64,000 nt of DNA, from contig NZ_FQXR01000011.1 of the NCBI RefSeq assembly GCF_900130025.1, positions 1 through 64,000 of the forward strand. The letters are read 5' to 3'. The translations under genes were made by a program, and so were the position numbers. Each line of letters opens with the position of its first letter. The stretch's first letter is position 1. Origin of the DNA: Sporanaerobacter acetigenes DSM 13106. GTDB lineage: Bacteria; Bacillota; Clostridia; Tissierellales; Sporanaerobacteraceae. Of the stretch, positions 54,502-64,000 are shown one piece after another. The notes under the pieces are model-generated. The model ran no database searches, had not been told where the DNA came from, and saw only the letters and a list, made by a program, of their open reading frames with translations.

Positions 54502-57500
54502 ATGGCTAAAATTTATAATATACAAAACTTATTAATGGATAAGGCAAAGGAAATTGTAAATAGTAGTAATGATTGGTTTCAATTTATGAATTCAGCAACC
54601 TATACCTATAAATATCCATTTGAGGATCAGATTTTAATATATGCCCAAAGGCCAGATGCAAGGGCTTGTGCTACTATGGAATTTTGGAATAAGAGATTTC
54701 ATAGATGGGTAAATAAAGGAGCTAAGGGAATTCCACTAATTGATTATAATTCTGGTGGATATCTTAAACTTAGATATGTATTTGATATTTCAGATACCCA
54801 TACAACAAGATATACTGTACAGGATGTAAGTCTGTGGGAGTTTAATAAAGAAAAACATGGAGAAGCAATCTTAAATTTGGAAAATAGCTTTAATATCTCT
54901 AGCGATGATGCATTAGTAGAAAATTCAAATTTAGAATCAAGAATATATGAAATAGCTCAAAGATTAACTAATCTAAGACTCCAAGATGTACTATATGATA
55001 TTGAAAGCTATTGTAATGATTCCTTGATGGAAGAATTAGATGAATATAATACTAAAGTAATCACGAGAGATATTTTATCAAAATCTGTAGCCTATATGAC
55101 AATGAAAAGAATGGACTTAAATCCTATGGAATACTTTGAGGCAAATGATTTTATGGAGGTTATCAATTTTAACACCTTTGATATGATTAGTATTCTAGGA
55201 AATTATACTTCTCAAATGGTAGGGGAAATAATTACGGAACTTACTAGGGAAATAAATAAACTAGAATTGCAGAATAAAATAAGACAAGAAAATGTCCGAA
55301 ATATATTGCCAAAAGATATAAGCTTAAGTTATAGTATGAGTGAAGGGAAAAGAAGCGTTAAAATCGAAAATAGAGGTTCTGAAGGGGAAAGAATTGAAGG
55401 AGGTAAAGGCCATGGTAGAGATGAAAATGATAAATGGAGTTCAATACCAAGTGGAGGAAGGGATTTACAATCCAGTAGTGAAGGAATCCAGTTTCGAAAA
55501 GATGGGAGGAACATACAGGATGGAAGGGGAATACCTAGTTCCCAACCTGGAATTGAAACAGGAGAGAGTAGCACTAGGCAAGTATGGAAGGATGAGGGAG
55601 AACTTCTTAAAGGAACACAAGAAGACCTATTACACAAGTCTAAAGATCCAAGGACAATTGATGAATCACTTACAAGGAGTGGAGAAGGAAGCACAGAGGA
55701 TATTGGAGATAGAGATTCCAAGATATCAAAAAACGTGGGGCGTAACAGAGGAATTGAAAGCTCAGGATCAGATGAAGTGGGTAGGGATGATGAACAATAT
55801 AAAGGCATCAATAGAAGAGATAATTCAGAAGGAGATAATATTCTCCTAGGTAAGGATAATCAATATGAATTAAGCTTATTTCCAACAGAGGAAAAGCAAA
55901 AAGAGATTATAGAGAAGGCGGTGGAAGAGAAAACCACTGCTTTTTCTATTTCACAAAAGAATATTGATGATGTATTAACTAAAGGTACAGGATTTCAACA
56001 TGGAAAATATAGAGTTGTAGATTTTTTCAAGGGAAATCCAACAGAAAATCAAGTAATAGAATTTTTGAAAACTGAATATGGCATTGGAGGATGGTCAAAT
56101 CCAGAACGTGGTGATTTTATAAGTAGTTCTAAACATGATGGAAAAGGGATTGAATTGATAAAGGGAAATATTTTAGAGCCTGATATAGCTATCCATTTAT
56201 CCTGGGGAAAAGTTGCAAAAAGAATAAGAGAATTAATTGACATGGATAGATATCTAAACCAAAAAGAAAAGGAAGAATTAAAGGAGTACCATGAAGAAGT
56301 AAATGATAAAATTTCCAATGAAATTAGCCAAGAGTTATCAATAGAAGGATTTAATATAGAGGATAATAAGGTTTTAAACTATGAATTAGGTGCAACGATT
56401 TATATAGGTGCAAATGAATATAGCTTAATTGCTTTTCAAGGAAATAATGTAGTACTTCGTGATGTTCAGTATCCACTACTGACTGAAACTATGTCCAAAG
56501 TGGAATTTGAAAGAAAGGCAAGAGAAAATCCATTGAATAATCATCTGTTTTCTAATATAGAATTAACAAAAATAGAACCTATAGAAATTGAAGGAATAGA
56601 TGAAAACATCAACGGGATTACAAGACTAACTCCCTATCAAGCTTCCCAACTTATTAATGGTAGATTACCAGAAGAATATGCGAATGAAAGTGGAAAATAC
56701 TTTACTTTGGATGGGGATAAATGGGTTGGACTTGATTATTCAGAAAGTGAAGGATTTGTAGAAGAATTTGATAGTAAAGAAGAGTGTTTAAGATGGTTAG
56801 AAGGTGAGCCAGAAAGAATTTATGAGGGCATGAATATAGAAATAGGAGAACGTTCATATATCATTGATGAAATCAAGGATGATAGTGTTTCTCTTCGTGA
56901 TATCACTTTTAGCGAAAATATTGGATTTCCAATCTTTCGTAATGAGAATAAAAACTTTATCTTAAGTGTTCTAGATGAAAATGAAAACATTAAATCTATA
57001 GAAGATAAGGATATGCCATTGCAGGAGAAGGTCAATTTTAAGATTACTAATGATGAATTAGGAATTGCAGGAGCTAAGACCAAGTTTCAATGGAATATAG
57101 AAGCTATTAAGACTCTAAAAAAGATAGAGGCAAAAAATAGATTAGCAACACCGGAGGAACAAGAGATATTATCTAGATATGTAGGTTGGGGAGGACTTTC
57201 ACAGGCCTTTGATATAGATAATAAATCTTGGACAAAAGAGTATCTCAGCTTAAAAGGTTTATTAACAAGGTCAGAATATGCAAGTGCTAGGGAATCCACC
57301 CTAAATGCTCACTATACTTCACCTATTATTATTAAAGCAATGTATAAGGCTATGGGAAATATGGGTTTTAAAACTGGAAATATTTTAGAACCTAGTTGTG
57401 GTATTGGAAACTTTTTTGGATTATTACCTGAAAGTATGAATAATAGCAGACTTTATGGTGTTGAATTAGATGATTTAACTGGGAGAATAGCAAAGCAACT

Positions 57501-60500
57501 TTATCAGAGTAGTAATATTACTATTGGTGGATATGAGAATACAAATCTACCCGATTCTTTTTTTGATATGGCAATAGGAAATGTCCCCTTTGGTCAATAC
57601 AAGGTGGCAGATAAGAGATATGATAAAAATAATTTTTTAATTCATGATTATTTCTTTGCTAAAACCATAGATAAGGTACGGCCAGGTGGAATCATAGCTT
57701 TTATTACATCAAAAGGGACAATGGATAAGGAAGGAGAACAGGTAAGAAGATATATTGCACAGAGGGCAGAGCTTCTTGGTGTTATTCGCCTGCCCAATAA
57801 TGCTTTTAAAGGAAATGCAGGGACAGAAGTAACATCTGATATCATATTTCTTCAAAAAAGAGACCGTATTATTGATTTAGAACCAGATTGGGTTCACATA
57901 GGTGAAGATAAAAATGGAATTCGTATGAATCAATATTTTATCAATAATCCAGAAATGGTATTGGGTGAAATGATTATGGAAACTACCCAATATGGATTAG
58001 ATAGTGCTTGTAAGCCAATGGAAGGAGCAAATTTAGAAGAACGGCTTAATGAAGCAATTAAATATATTCAAGGCCATTTTGAGGAAATAGAAATATCAGA
58101 GGAAGTATTAATAGACGAAGGTGCAATTATACCAGCAGATCCTAATGTACGAAACTTTAGTTTTACAATAGCTGATGGAGAAGTATATTTCAGGGAAAAT
58201 TCACAAATGATTCGTCAAGATTTAAAGGAAACAGAGTTAGATAGACTAAAGGGAATGGTGGGGCTTAGGGATATAACTAGAAGACTTATTGAATCTCAAG
58301 CTGAAGATTATGGAGATACAGAAATTAAATCAATTCAATTAGAATTAAATCAACAATATGATAGTTTTGTTAAAAAGTTTGGAAGACTTAATTCAAAGGA
58401 AAATGCAAAGATTTTTGATGAAGATTCTTCCTATGCATTACTTTGTTCCCTTGAAATCATAGGCAATAATCAAGAGTTTCAACGTAAGGCAGATATATTT
58501 ACAAAAAGAACCATAAGAAAGCATGTAGTAGTTACAGAAGTAGATACACCAAGTGAAGCCCTAGCCCTATCTATTAGTGAAAAGGCAAAAGTAGATTTAG
58601 ATTATATGGAAGAACTAACAGGATTATCTAAACAAGATATTGTAAAGGATTTAGAGGGGATTATATTTAGAAATCCTGATAAATCTATAGGTCTAGACAT
58701 AGAAAAAGGAGTATATGAAACAGCTGATGAATATCTCTCAGGAAATGTTCGTGAAAAACTAGCTTCTATTGAAAGGATAAGTAGTTTAGGAGATGAATTT
58801 GCCAAATACTACGAGATAAATAGAAAAGCCTTAATAGAAGCCCAACCCAAGGATTTAACCGCAAGTGAAATCACAGTACGCCTTGGAGCAACTTGGATAC
58901 CAACTAAAGATATAGAAAAATTTATGTTTGAAACCTTTGAAACACCAGGATATAACAAATGGGATATTAATGTCCGTTTTTCTCCCTATACTGCAAATTG
59001 GAATATAGAAGGTAAATCAATAGACAAGGATAATGTACGGGCCAATATGACCTATGGAACTAAGAGAATGAACGCTTATAGGATATTAGAGGAAACATTA
59101 AATTTAAAAGATGTACGGGTACTGGATAAGATAACAGATTCTGATGGGGTGGAAAGAACTGTTATCAATAAAAAAGAAACCATGTTAGCACAGCAGAAAC
59201 AGGAAGCTATTAAACAAGCCTTTGTAGATTGGGTTTGGAAAGAGCCTTCAAGAAGAGATAGATTAACTAAATTATATAATGAAAAATTTAATTCAATTAG
59301 ACCTAGAGAATATGATGGAAGTCATTTGGTTTTCCCAGGAATGAATCCAAATATAGAACTAAGGGAGCATCAAAGGAATGCCATAGCTCACACATTATAT
59401 GGCGGCAATACACTATTGGCCCATTGTGTAGGTGCAGGTAAAACCTTTGAAATGGTAGCTTCTGCAATGGAAAGTAAAAGATTAGGACTTTGCCATAAAT
59501 CATTATTTGTAGTGCCTAATCATTTAACTGAACAGTGGGGAAATGAATTTATGCAACTTTACCCATCAGCCAATATTCTTGTAGCAACTAAAAAGGATTT
59601 TGAACCCAAAAATAGAAAGAAATTTTGTGGGCGTATTGCAACAGGAGATTATGATGCAGTTATCATTGGTCATAGCCAATTTGAAAGAATTCCAATGTCA
59701 ATGGAAAGACAGAAACTTGAGATGGAAAGACAAATTAATGAAATAACTGATGGAATAGCAGAATTAAAAGAAAATAGGGGGGATAAATTTTCTATAAAGC
59801 AATTAGAAAAGACAAAGAAATCCCTTAAAGTTAAACTTCAAAAGTTAAATGATCAAAGTAGGAAAGACGATGTAGTTAATTTTGAAGAATTAGGTATAGA
59901 TAGACTATTTGTAGATGAGGCCCATAGTTACAAAAATCTTTTTCTATACACTAAAATGAGGAATGTTGCAGGTATAGGACAGAGTGAAGCCCAGAAATCT
60001 AGTGATATGTTTATGAAGTGTCGATATATGGATGAAATAACAGGTGGTAAAGGAGTTATATTTGCAACAGGTACACCAATTTCTAATAGTATGACAGAGC
60101 TATATACTATGCAAAGATATTTACAATTCAATACATTAAAAGAACAAGGACTACACCATTTTGATGCCTGGGCAAGCACCTTTGGAGAAACAGTAACAGC
60201 CATTGAATTAGCTCCTGAAGGCACAGGATATAGACCGAAAACTAGATTTGCAAAGTTCTATAATCTTCCCGAGTTAATGTCTATGTTTAAAGAGGTAGCA
60301 GATATAAAAACTGCTGATATGTTAAATCTACCTGTGCCAGAGGCGGGATTTTCAACAATTGTAGTAGAACCTAGTGAACATCAAAAAGAGATGGTAGCAA
60401 GCTTATCAGAAAGGGCAGAGATTGTAAGGGCAAGAGGGGTAGACCCAAGCATAGATAATATGCTTAAAATAACCAATGATGGCAGGAAATTAGCCTTAGA

Positions 60501-62346
60501 TCAAAGATTAATAAATGAAAACCTTCCGCCAGATGATAATGGGAAAGTGGCTATATGTGCAGATAAAGTATTTAAAATTTGGGAAGATACGAAGGATAAA
60601 TCACTAGCTCAGCTTATATTCTGTGATATGTCTACACCAAAAGGAGATGGAAGCTTTAATGTATATGATGATATAAAAAACAAGTTGATAGATAAGGGGG
60701 TTCCAAGAGAAGAGATTGCATTTATACATGATGCAAAGAATGAGAAACAAAAGGATGAACTATTTACCAAAGTAAGAAGTGGAGAAATAAGGGTACTAGT
60801 AGGATCTACACAAAAAATGGGCTCAGGTACCAATGCCCAAAACAAGTTGATAGCCTTACATGATTTGGATTGTCCTTGGAAACCAGCAGATTTGGAACAA
60901 CGTATGGGGAGAATAGTAAGGCAGGGAAATGAAAATGAAAAGGTTCAAATATTTCGCTATGTAACAGAGAATTCTTTTGATGCCTATTTATTTCAATTAG
61001 TAGAGAATAAACAGAAGTTTATTAGCCAAATAATGACTTCAAAATCCCCAGTAAGGTCAGCTGAAGATGTAGATGAATCAGCCTTATCTTATGCAGAAAT
61101 AAAAGCATTGGCAACAGGAAATCCATTAATTAAAGAGAAGATGGACTTGGATGTCCAGGTATCAAAATTAAAGATGTTAAATGCCAGTTATTTAAGCGAG
61201 AAATACACCTTAGAGGATAATATATTAAAATTATATCCAAGCAAAATAAAAGTGCTTTCAGGACGAATAGAAGGATATGAAAAAGATATAGCTCATCTTA
61301 AAGGAAACACAATATCAAGTCATAAGGACAGAAAAAAATTTACACCTATGAAAATAGGAGAACAACTTTATATGGAAAAAGAAGATGCAGGAAAGGCATT
61401 GTTGGAAGTCTGTAAAACATTAAAAAGTAGTGAGCCAAAAGTAATTGGGTCCTATAGGGGATTCAAGATGGAATTGAGCTTTGATAGTTTTTCACATGAA
61501 TTTAAATTAGCCTTAAAAAACTCACTAAATCACTCCACAACCCTTGGAAGTGATGTCCATGGAAATATTATAAGAATAGATAATCTATTAGATGGAATGA
61601 AAGATAAATTAGAAGATACTAAGGAACAACTTTCCAATGTTCAAATACAGCTACAAAATGCAAAAAGTGAACTATCAAAGCCCTTTGCCTATGAACAAGA
61701 ACTAAAAGAAAAACAAACTAGACTTGCAGAATTAGATTCTATATTAAATATTGAAGAAAAAGAAGGCAATAGGGATAAAGAAATCATGGCTTCAGAACTT
61801 GACATTGCAAAGGAATTGATAATGGAATTTATTGCGGAAGAATATGATGAAGAACTTAGGCCATTTGATTACACTGATCTAGAACATATAGGTATAGCAT
61901 GTACTACAACAGAGGATGGTAAGCATGAAATTCAGGCAGAGATAAATCTAAAAAATTATAGTGTAGATAGATATATTGATGGACAATTAGTTAATAGTGA
62001 AAAATATCAGAGTTTACATGATTTTGTAGAATACGAACTTCGCTTTTTAGACTTCTCTAATCTTGTCTATATTGAAGAAGATATGGAAAAATTCATTGAT
62101 CCATTGGACTTAGATAAGGATAATGATGGTGTTATAGACCATTATGACGCTGATGAGAGGGATTCTAATGTATCAACCTATGGGGAACTAGATGAAAGGG
62201 AGAATAAAAGGGCAGACAGTGAAAACACACAAGAATCCAATGCGGAAAGGAAATCCTTATTAGAAGATTTAAAAGCCAAAAAAGAAGTAATAGCTAATAA
62301 AAACGGGAATTGCATTGGCAGGGGCATTGCAAAAATAGAATTATAG
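54502..62346 (+). CDS. giant LtrC-like N6-methylase/SNF2-type helicase
   Basis: 2614 residues, the largest protein of the element. Order: N-terminal ArdC/LtrC-like region 1-130 ([26 protein letters not shown]), a Gly/Ser/Glu/Arg-rich disordered stretch about 280-450, small recognition-type domains to 900, an N6-adenine methyltransferase domain (EPSCGIGNF about 963, catalytic motif as NVPF at 1027 in place of NPPY), then a superfamily 2 helicase with GAGKT (K1647), DEAH (D1805) and [11 protein letters not shown]. Near the end a DxDxDG motif ([17 protein letters not shown]) resembles a calcium-binding loop. Such proteins may protect or process transferred DNA. AGGAGG precedes the ATG. Confidence 0.88.
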   Translation: MAKIYNIQNLLMDKAKEIVNSSNDWFQFMNSATYTYKYPFEDQILIYAQRPDARACATMEFWNKRFHRWVNKGAKGIPLIDYNSGGYLKLRYVFDISDTHTTRYTVQDVSLWEFNKEKHGEAILNLENSFNISSDDALVENSNLESRIYEIAQRLTNLRLQDVLYDIESYCNDSLMEELDEYNTKVITRDILSKSVAYMTMKRMDLNPMEYFEANDFMEVINFNTFDMISILGNYTSQMVGEIITELTREINKLELQNKIRQENVRNILPKDISLSYSMSEGKRSVKIENRGSEGERIEGGKGHGRDENDKWSSIPSGGRDLQSSSEGIQFRKDGRNIQDGRGIPSSQPGIETGESSTRQVWKDEGELLKGTQEDLLHKSKDPRTIDESLTRSGEGSTEDIGDRDSKISKNVGRNRGIESSGSDEVGRDDEQYKGINRRDNSEGDNILLGKDNQYELSLFPTEEKQKEIIEKAVEEKTTAFSISQKNIDDVLTKGTGFQHGKYRVVDFFKGNPTENQVIEFLKTEYGIGGWSNPERGDFISSSKHDGKGIELIKGNILEPDIAIHLSWGKVAKRIRELIDMDRYLNQKEKEELKEYHEEVNDKISNEISQELSIEGFNIEDNKVLNYELGATIYIGANEYSLIAFQGNNVVLRDVQYPLLTETMSKVEFERKARENPLNNHLFSNIELTKIEPIEIEGIDENINGITRLTPYQASQLINGRLPEEYANESGKYFTLDGDKWVGLDYSESEGFVEEFDSKEECLRWLEGEPERIYEGMNIEIGERSYIIDEIKDDSVSLRDITFSENIGFPIFRNENKNFILSVLDENENIKSIEDKDMPLQEKVNFKITNDELGIAGAKTKFQWNIEAIKTLKKIEAKNRLATPEEQEILSRYVGWGGLSQAFDIDNKSWTKEYLSLKGLLTRSEYASARESTLNAHYTSPIIIKAMYKAMGNMGFKTGNILEPSCGIGNFFGLLPESMNNSRLYGVELDDLTGRIAKQLYQSSNITIGGYENTNLPDSFFDMAIGNVPFGQYKVADKRYDKNNFLIHDYFFAKTIDKVRPGGIIAFITSKGTMDKEGEQVRRYIAQRAELLGVIRLPNNAFKGNAGTEVTSDIIFLQKRDRIIDLEPDWVHIGEDKNGIRMNQYFINNPEMVLGEMIMETTQYGLDSACKPMEGANLEERLNEAIKYIQGHFEEIEISEEVLIDEGAIIPADPNVRNFSFTIADGEVYFRENSQMIRQDLKETELDRLKGMVGLRDITRRLIESQAEDYGDTEIKSIQLELNQQYDSFVKKFGRLNSKENAKIFDEDSSYALLCSLEIIGNNQEFQRKADIFTKRTIRKHVVVTEVDTPSEALALSISEKAKVDLDYMEELTGLSKQDIVKDLEGIIFRNPDKSIGLDIEKGVYETADEYLSGNVREKLASIERISSLGDEFAKYYEINRKALIEAQPKDLTASEITVRLGATWIPTKDIEKFMFETFETPGYNKWDINVRFSPYTANWNIEGKSIDKDNVRANMTYGTKRMNAYRILEETLNLKDVRVLDKITDSDGVERTVINKKETMLAQQKQEAIKQAFVDWVWKEPSRRDRLTKLYNEKFNSIRPREYDGSHLVFPGMNPNIELREHQRNAIAHTLYGGNTLLAHCVGAGKTFEMVASAMESKRLGLCHKSLFVVPNHLTEQWGNEFMQLYPSANILVATKKDFEPKNRKKFCGRIATGDYDAVIIGHSQFERIPMSMERQKLEMERQINEITDGIAELKENRGDKFSIKQLEKTKKSLKVKLQKLNDQSRKDDVVNFEELGIDRLFVDEAHSYKNLFLYTKMRNVAGIGQSEAQKSSDMFMKCRYMDEITGGKGVIFATGTPISNSMTELYTMQRYLQFNTLKEQGLHHFDAWASTFGETVTAIELAPEGTGYRPKTRFAKFYNLPELMSMFKEVADIKTADMLNLPVPEAGFSTIVVEPSEHQKEMVASLSERAEIVRARGVDPSIDNMLKITNDGRKLALDQRLINENLPPDDNGKVAICADKVFKIWEDTKDKSLAQLIFCDMSTPKGDGSFNVYDDIKNKLIDKGVPREEIAFIHDAKNEKQKDELFTKVRSGEIRVLVGSTQKMGSGTNAQNKLIALHDLDCPWKPADLEQRMGRIVRQGNENEKVQIFRYVTENSFDAYLFQLVENKQKFISQIMTSKSPVRSAEDVDESALSYAEIKALATGNPLIKEKMDLDVQVSKLKMLNASYLSEKYTLEDNILKLYPSKIKVLSGRIEGYEKDIAHLKGNTISSHKDRKKFTPMKIGEQLYMEKEDAGKALLEVCKTLKSSEPKVIGSYRGFKMELSFDSFSHEFKLALKNSLNHSTTLGSDVHGNIIRIDNLLDGMKDKLEDTKEQLSNVQIQLQNAKSELSKPFAYEQELKEKQTRLAELDSILNIEEKEGNRDKEIMASELDIAKELIMEFIAEEYDEELRPFDYTDLEHIGIACTTTEDGKHEIQAEINLKNYSVDRYIDGQLVNSEKYQSLHDFVEYELRFLDFSNLVYIEEDMEKFIDPLDLDKDNDGVIDHYDADERDSNVSTYGELDERENKRADSENTQESNAERKSLLEDLKAKKEVIANKNGNCIGRGIAKIEL

Positions 62347-62356
62347 GAGGGAAATT

Positions 62357-62530
62357 ATGAGTAAGGAATCAAAAGCAAATGATTTATTAAATTATTTCAA
62401 TGTGGGAAATCATCAAGAACTCATGGAGTACATTAGGGATAATCCAGATGATATTAAGGTAATTGAATTAAAAGAGTTACTAACACTATTTGACATTGAC
62501 TTTGATAGTGAGGTGGATAAGGATGAATAG
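62357..62530 (+). CDS. small acidic protein downstream of the methylase-helicase
   Basis: 57 residues, beginning MSKESKANDLLNYFNVGN and ending FDIDFDSEVDKDE. Strongly acidic and helical, no signal. AGGAGG lies 6 nt before the ATG, and its end overlaps the next gene's ATG by 8 nt, so it is very likely translated. Not recognised; small acidic proteins of this kind are common in these elements. Confidence 0.7.
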   Translation: MSKESKANDLLNYFNVGNHQELMEYIRDNPDDIKVIELKELLTLFDIDFDSEVDKDE

Positions 62531-64000
62531 TCTATATGAACAATTTAATTGTAGGACAAAGGAAGAGCTATATGAAAAGGTTAAAAATGAAGATTTACAA
62601 GTAAAACCTTTATTAGATTTCATAGAATTTGCTAAGGCAGATATTAGGAATAAAAACAAAGCAATTAAAAGTCCCGATATATTTGTAGACTATGTAAAAT
62701 CTACTACAATGCCTACAAAGGATACAGGGACTATTATTTTTGTAGATACTAAAAACCAACCAGTGTTTCTGAAAAGGACAAGACTTAGCAGAAAAAATGA
62801 TATTAAAGAGACCTTAAAAGAAGGGCTAATAGCTGGTGGAACTAGAGCTTTCATAGCATTTAGTGAAGATACTCCTAACAATAGAATTTCTCAGCTACAG
62901 TCTACATTTGAAAACATAGGAATAAAAATAATAGATTCGCTTGGATATAATAAAGATAAGGATGTTTTTATCTCAACTTCTATTGGATGTTCTTTTTATG
63001 CTTCTAATTCATATGAGATAATCAATGATGGAAATGATGAATATTTAAAGGATGATTTTAGTTTTAAAGAAGAATATACGGATTTCTCAAGCTACTTTGC
63101 TAAGAATGAAATTATAGGATTAAATATAATTGATGAAATTGATAGCATTAAAGAAAAATTAAAAATAGGTTTCCAACACTACCATCAAGAAGTATTTGGG
63201 ATTATTGCCTATGATAATGATGAAAAAGTTATATTAGCAGAGGAATTATTTAAGGGTGGTACAGATTCCTCTATTGTAGATCTTAAGGTAATAGCAAAAA
63301 ACCTACTCAGATTAGATGATTTAAAAGGTGTGGCAATATTTCATAACCATCCAAGCGGAAATCCAACTCCTAGTATGGAGGATATATCAATGACAGATAA
63401 GGTTGCACAGATGTGTGAGGCCTTAGGGGTAGAGTTTCTGGACCATTATATAGTGGGAAAGGAAAGAATTTTATCTTTTAGCAAAGAAGTAAATAAATTT
63501 CAGAGTAAAAATTTTAGATATCAAGATATGGTTAAAAGCATGAAGAATGTTAGTGAGAAAGGCATAGACTACGATAATAATAGAGGAATAATGGATATTA
63601 AGAGAGGGGATGTCGTCAAGACATCCCTTTCTGATGCCACCATTGTACTAGAGGTAAAAGGAGAGGATGCACTATTATTTGACGGTAGACAATATATAGA
63701 AGCCCATGGAATACAAAGAGATGTCGAAAAGGTATTTTGGAATCAAGGACATTATTACGATACAATACCTAATGAAATATTCACTGAAAATAGAAAGGGT
63801 TATGAAGATATAAAGGATACCATTAATGATATTATAAATAGTAACTATCAGGACTTTGTAAAGACTCTGATTTCAATAGAAAAAGGAATTGTAGATGAAT
63901 CAATTGTAGATGAGGTGTATAATAGATTTATGGACAATGATGGCATAAATCTTATTAATGATTATTTTGATGATGTGCTGTATGATTTGGAGCATGAGAA
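62523..64000 (+). CDS. RadC-like JAB-domain protein, 3' end outside the window
   Basis: Open from ATG 62523 to the window edge (492 codons, no stop). Residues about 215-320 form a RadC/MPN (JAB) domain with the metal motif H274-N-H-P-S-G, S/D following, and LDHYIVGKERILSF. Residues about 70-155 look like a second, degenerate JAB: FVDTKNQPVFLKR, an AGGTRAFIAFSEDTP segment where HNHPSG should be, and IKIIDSLGYNK. After 330 comes a YodL-like segment (GDVVKTSLSDATIVLEVKG). Translationally coupled to the small gene before it. RadC-like proteins are frequent on conjugative elements; role unclear. Confidence 0.8.
   Translation, partial: MNSLYEQFNCRTKEELYEKVKNEDLQVKPLLDFIEFAKADIRNKNKAIKSPDIFVDYVKSTTMPTKDTGTIIFVDTKNQPVFLKRTRLSRKNDIKETLKEGLIAGGTRAFIAFSEDTPNNRISQLQSTFENIGIKIIDSLGYNKDKDVFISTSIGCSFYASNSYEIINDGNDEYLKDDFSFKEEYTDFSSYFAKNEIIGLNIIDEIDSIKEKLKIGFQHYHQEVFGIIAYDNDEKVILAEELFKGGTDSSIVDLKVIAKNLLRLDDLKGVAIFHNHPSGNPTPSMEDISMTDKVAQMCEALGVEFLDHYIVGKERILSFSKEVNKFQSKNFRYQDMVKSMKNVSEKGIDYDNNRGIMDIKRGDVVKTSLSDATIVLEVKGEDALLFDGRQYIEAHGIQRDVEKVFWNQGHYYDTIPNEIFTENRKGYEDIKDTINDIINSNYQDFVKTLISIEKGIVDESIVDEVYNRFMDNDGINLINDYFDDVLYDLEHE

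Larger units (their letters stand above)
34194..64000 (+). mobile_element. Tn1549-type integrative and conjugative element (left part)
   Basis: About 30 kb seen, open at the right end. The gene order RepA-N, PcfB/DUF3801, VirD4, Maff2, VirB6-like, PrgI, VirB4, NlpC/P60, DUF4315, DUF4366, topoisomerase III, methylase-helicase is the hallmark of Tn1549-like elements of clostridia. Genes not expected in that core are two GNATs, an Mrr-like nuclease, MerR, BRO/KilAC and the PHP-ATPase. Relaxase, oriT and integrase are not present in this window. Position next to the rlmD end suggests site-specific integration there. Confidence 0.88.

Noticed and set aside
55329-55849. Overlapping 160- and 169-codon frames on both strands within the methylase-helicase gene
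   Set aside because: They coincide with the low-complexity Gly/Ser/Glu linker of the large protein, where all frames stay open by composition.
63607-63627. 8-bp hairpin GGGATGTC/GACATCCC
   Set aside because: Lies within the JAB protein's coding sequence, no T-tract, and there is no sign of a function beyond chance.

Overview
The window comes from a low-GC, AT-rich anaerobic Firmicute, most likely a clostridial or Tissierella-type organism. Arg is mostly AGA/AGG, Ile is often ATA, TTG and GTG starts are frequent, and Shine-Dalgarno sites are strong. The gene set is anaerobic: PEP-linked dihydroxyacetone kinase, class II cobaltochelatase, cobalamin riboswitches and a Tn1549-type conjugative element. 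No rRNA, tRNA, CRISPR array or insertion sequence was found.

Region 1 (about 0.1-9 kb) handles glycerol. A PocR/AraC-type activator precedes gldA-dhaK-dhaL-dhaM (glycerol to dihydroxyacetone to DHAP, with phosphate from PEP). Next come a promoter-plus-terminator leader, a membrane-anchored alpha/beta hydrolase with foreign-looking codon use, and glpK (glycerol to glycerol-3-phosphate). A convergent Rrf2-type regulator shares a terminator with glpK.

Region 2 (9.1-26.5 kb) is two cobalamin-riboswitch units. Riboswitch 1 controls the cobalt ECF transporter cbiMNQO. Riboswitch 2, identical to the first over 181 bp except for one base, heads an 11-gene operon: cbiK, a BtuC/BtuD-type importer, a DrrAB-like ABC-2 pair, two BtuF-like lipoproteins, a second BtuC-like permease, and a ChlI-ChlD-CobN three-subunit chelatase. 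Two mechanistically different chelatases under one B12 switch, embedded in corrinoid-type transport genes, is the most interesting metabolic feature here.

Region 3 (26.5-34.2 kb) is ordinary chromosome: NAD(P)H-hydrate epimerase, a SWIM/SNF2 helicase, a DsrE-like protein, a WG-repeat lipoprotein and the 23S rRNA uracil methyltransferase rlmD/rumA.

Region 4 (34.2 kb to the end) is an integrative and conjugative element of the Tn1549 type, apparently inserted at the 3' end of rlmD/rumA and running out of the window. Its left end carries cargo: a short unknown reading frame, two GNAT acetyltransferases and an Mrr-like nuclease. The conjugation backbone follows: RepA-N initiator, PcfB/DUF3801, VirD4, Maff2 pilin-like protein, VirB6/TrbL-like protein, PrgI, VirB4, an M23+NlpC/P60 cell-wall hydrolase, DUF4315, DUF4366, topoisomerase III, a 2614-residue methylase-helicase, and a RadC/JAB protein that is still open at the window end. 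Three genes look like insertions into this backbone: a divergent MerR regulator, a BRO/KilAC antirepressor, and a PHP-ATPase resembling the Ppl anti-phage family. The PHP-ATPase has its own extended -10 promoter and an inverted repeat that could hide its ribosome binding site in read-through mRNA. The relaxase, integrase and right end lie outside the window.
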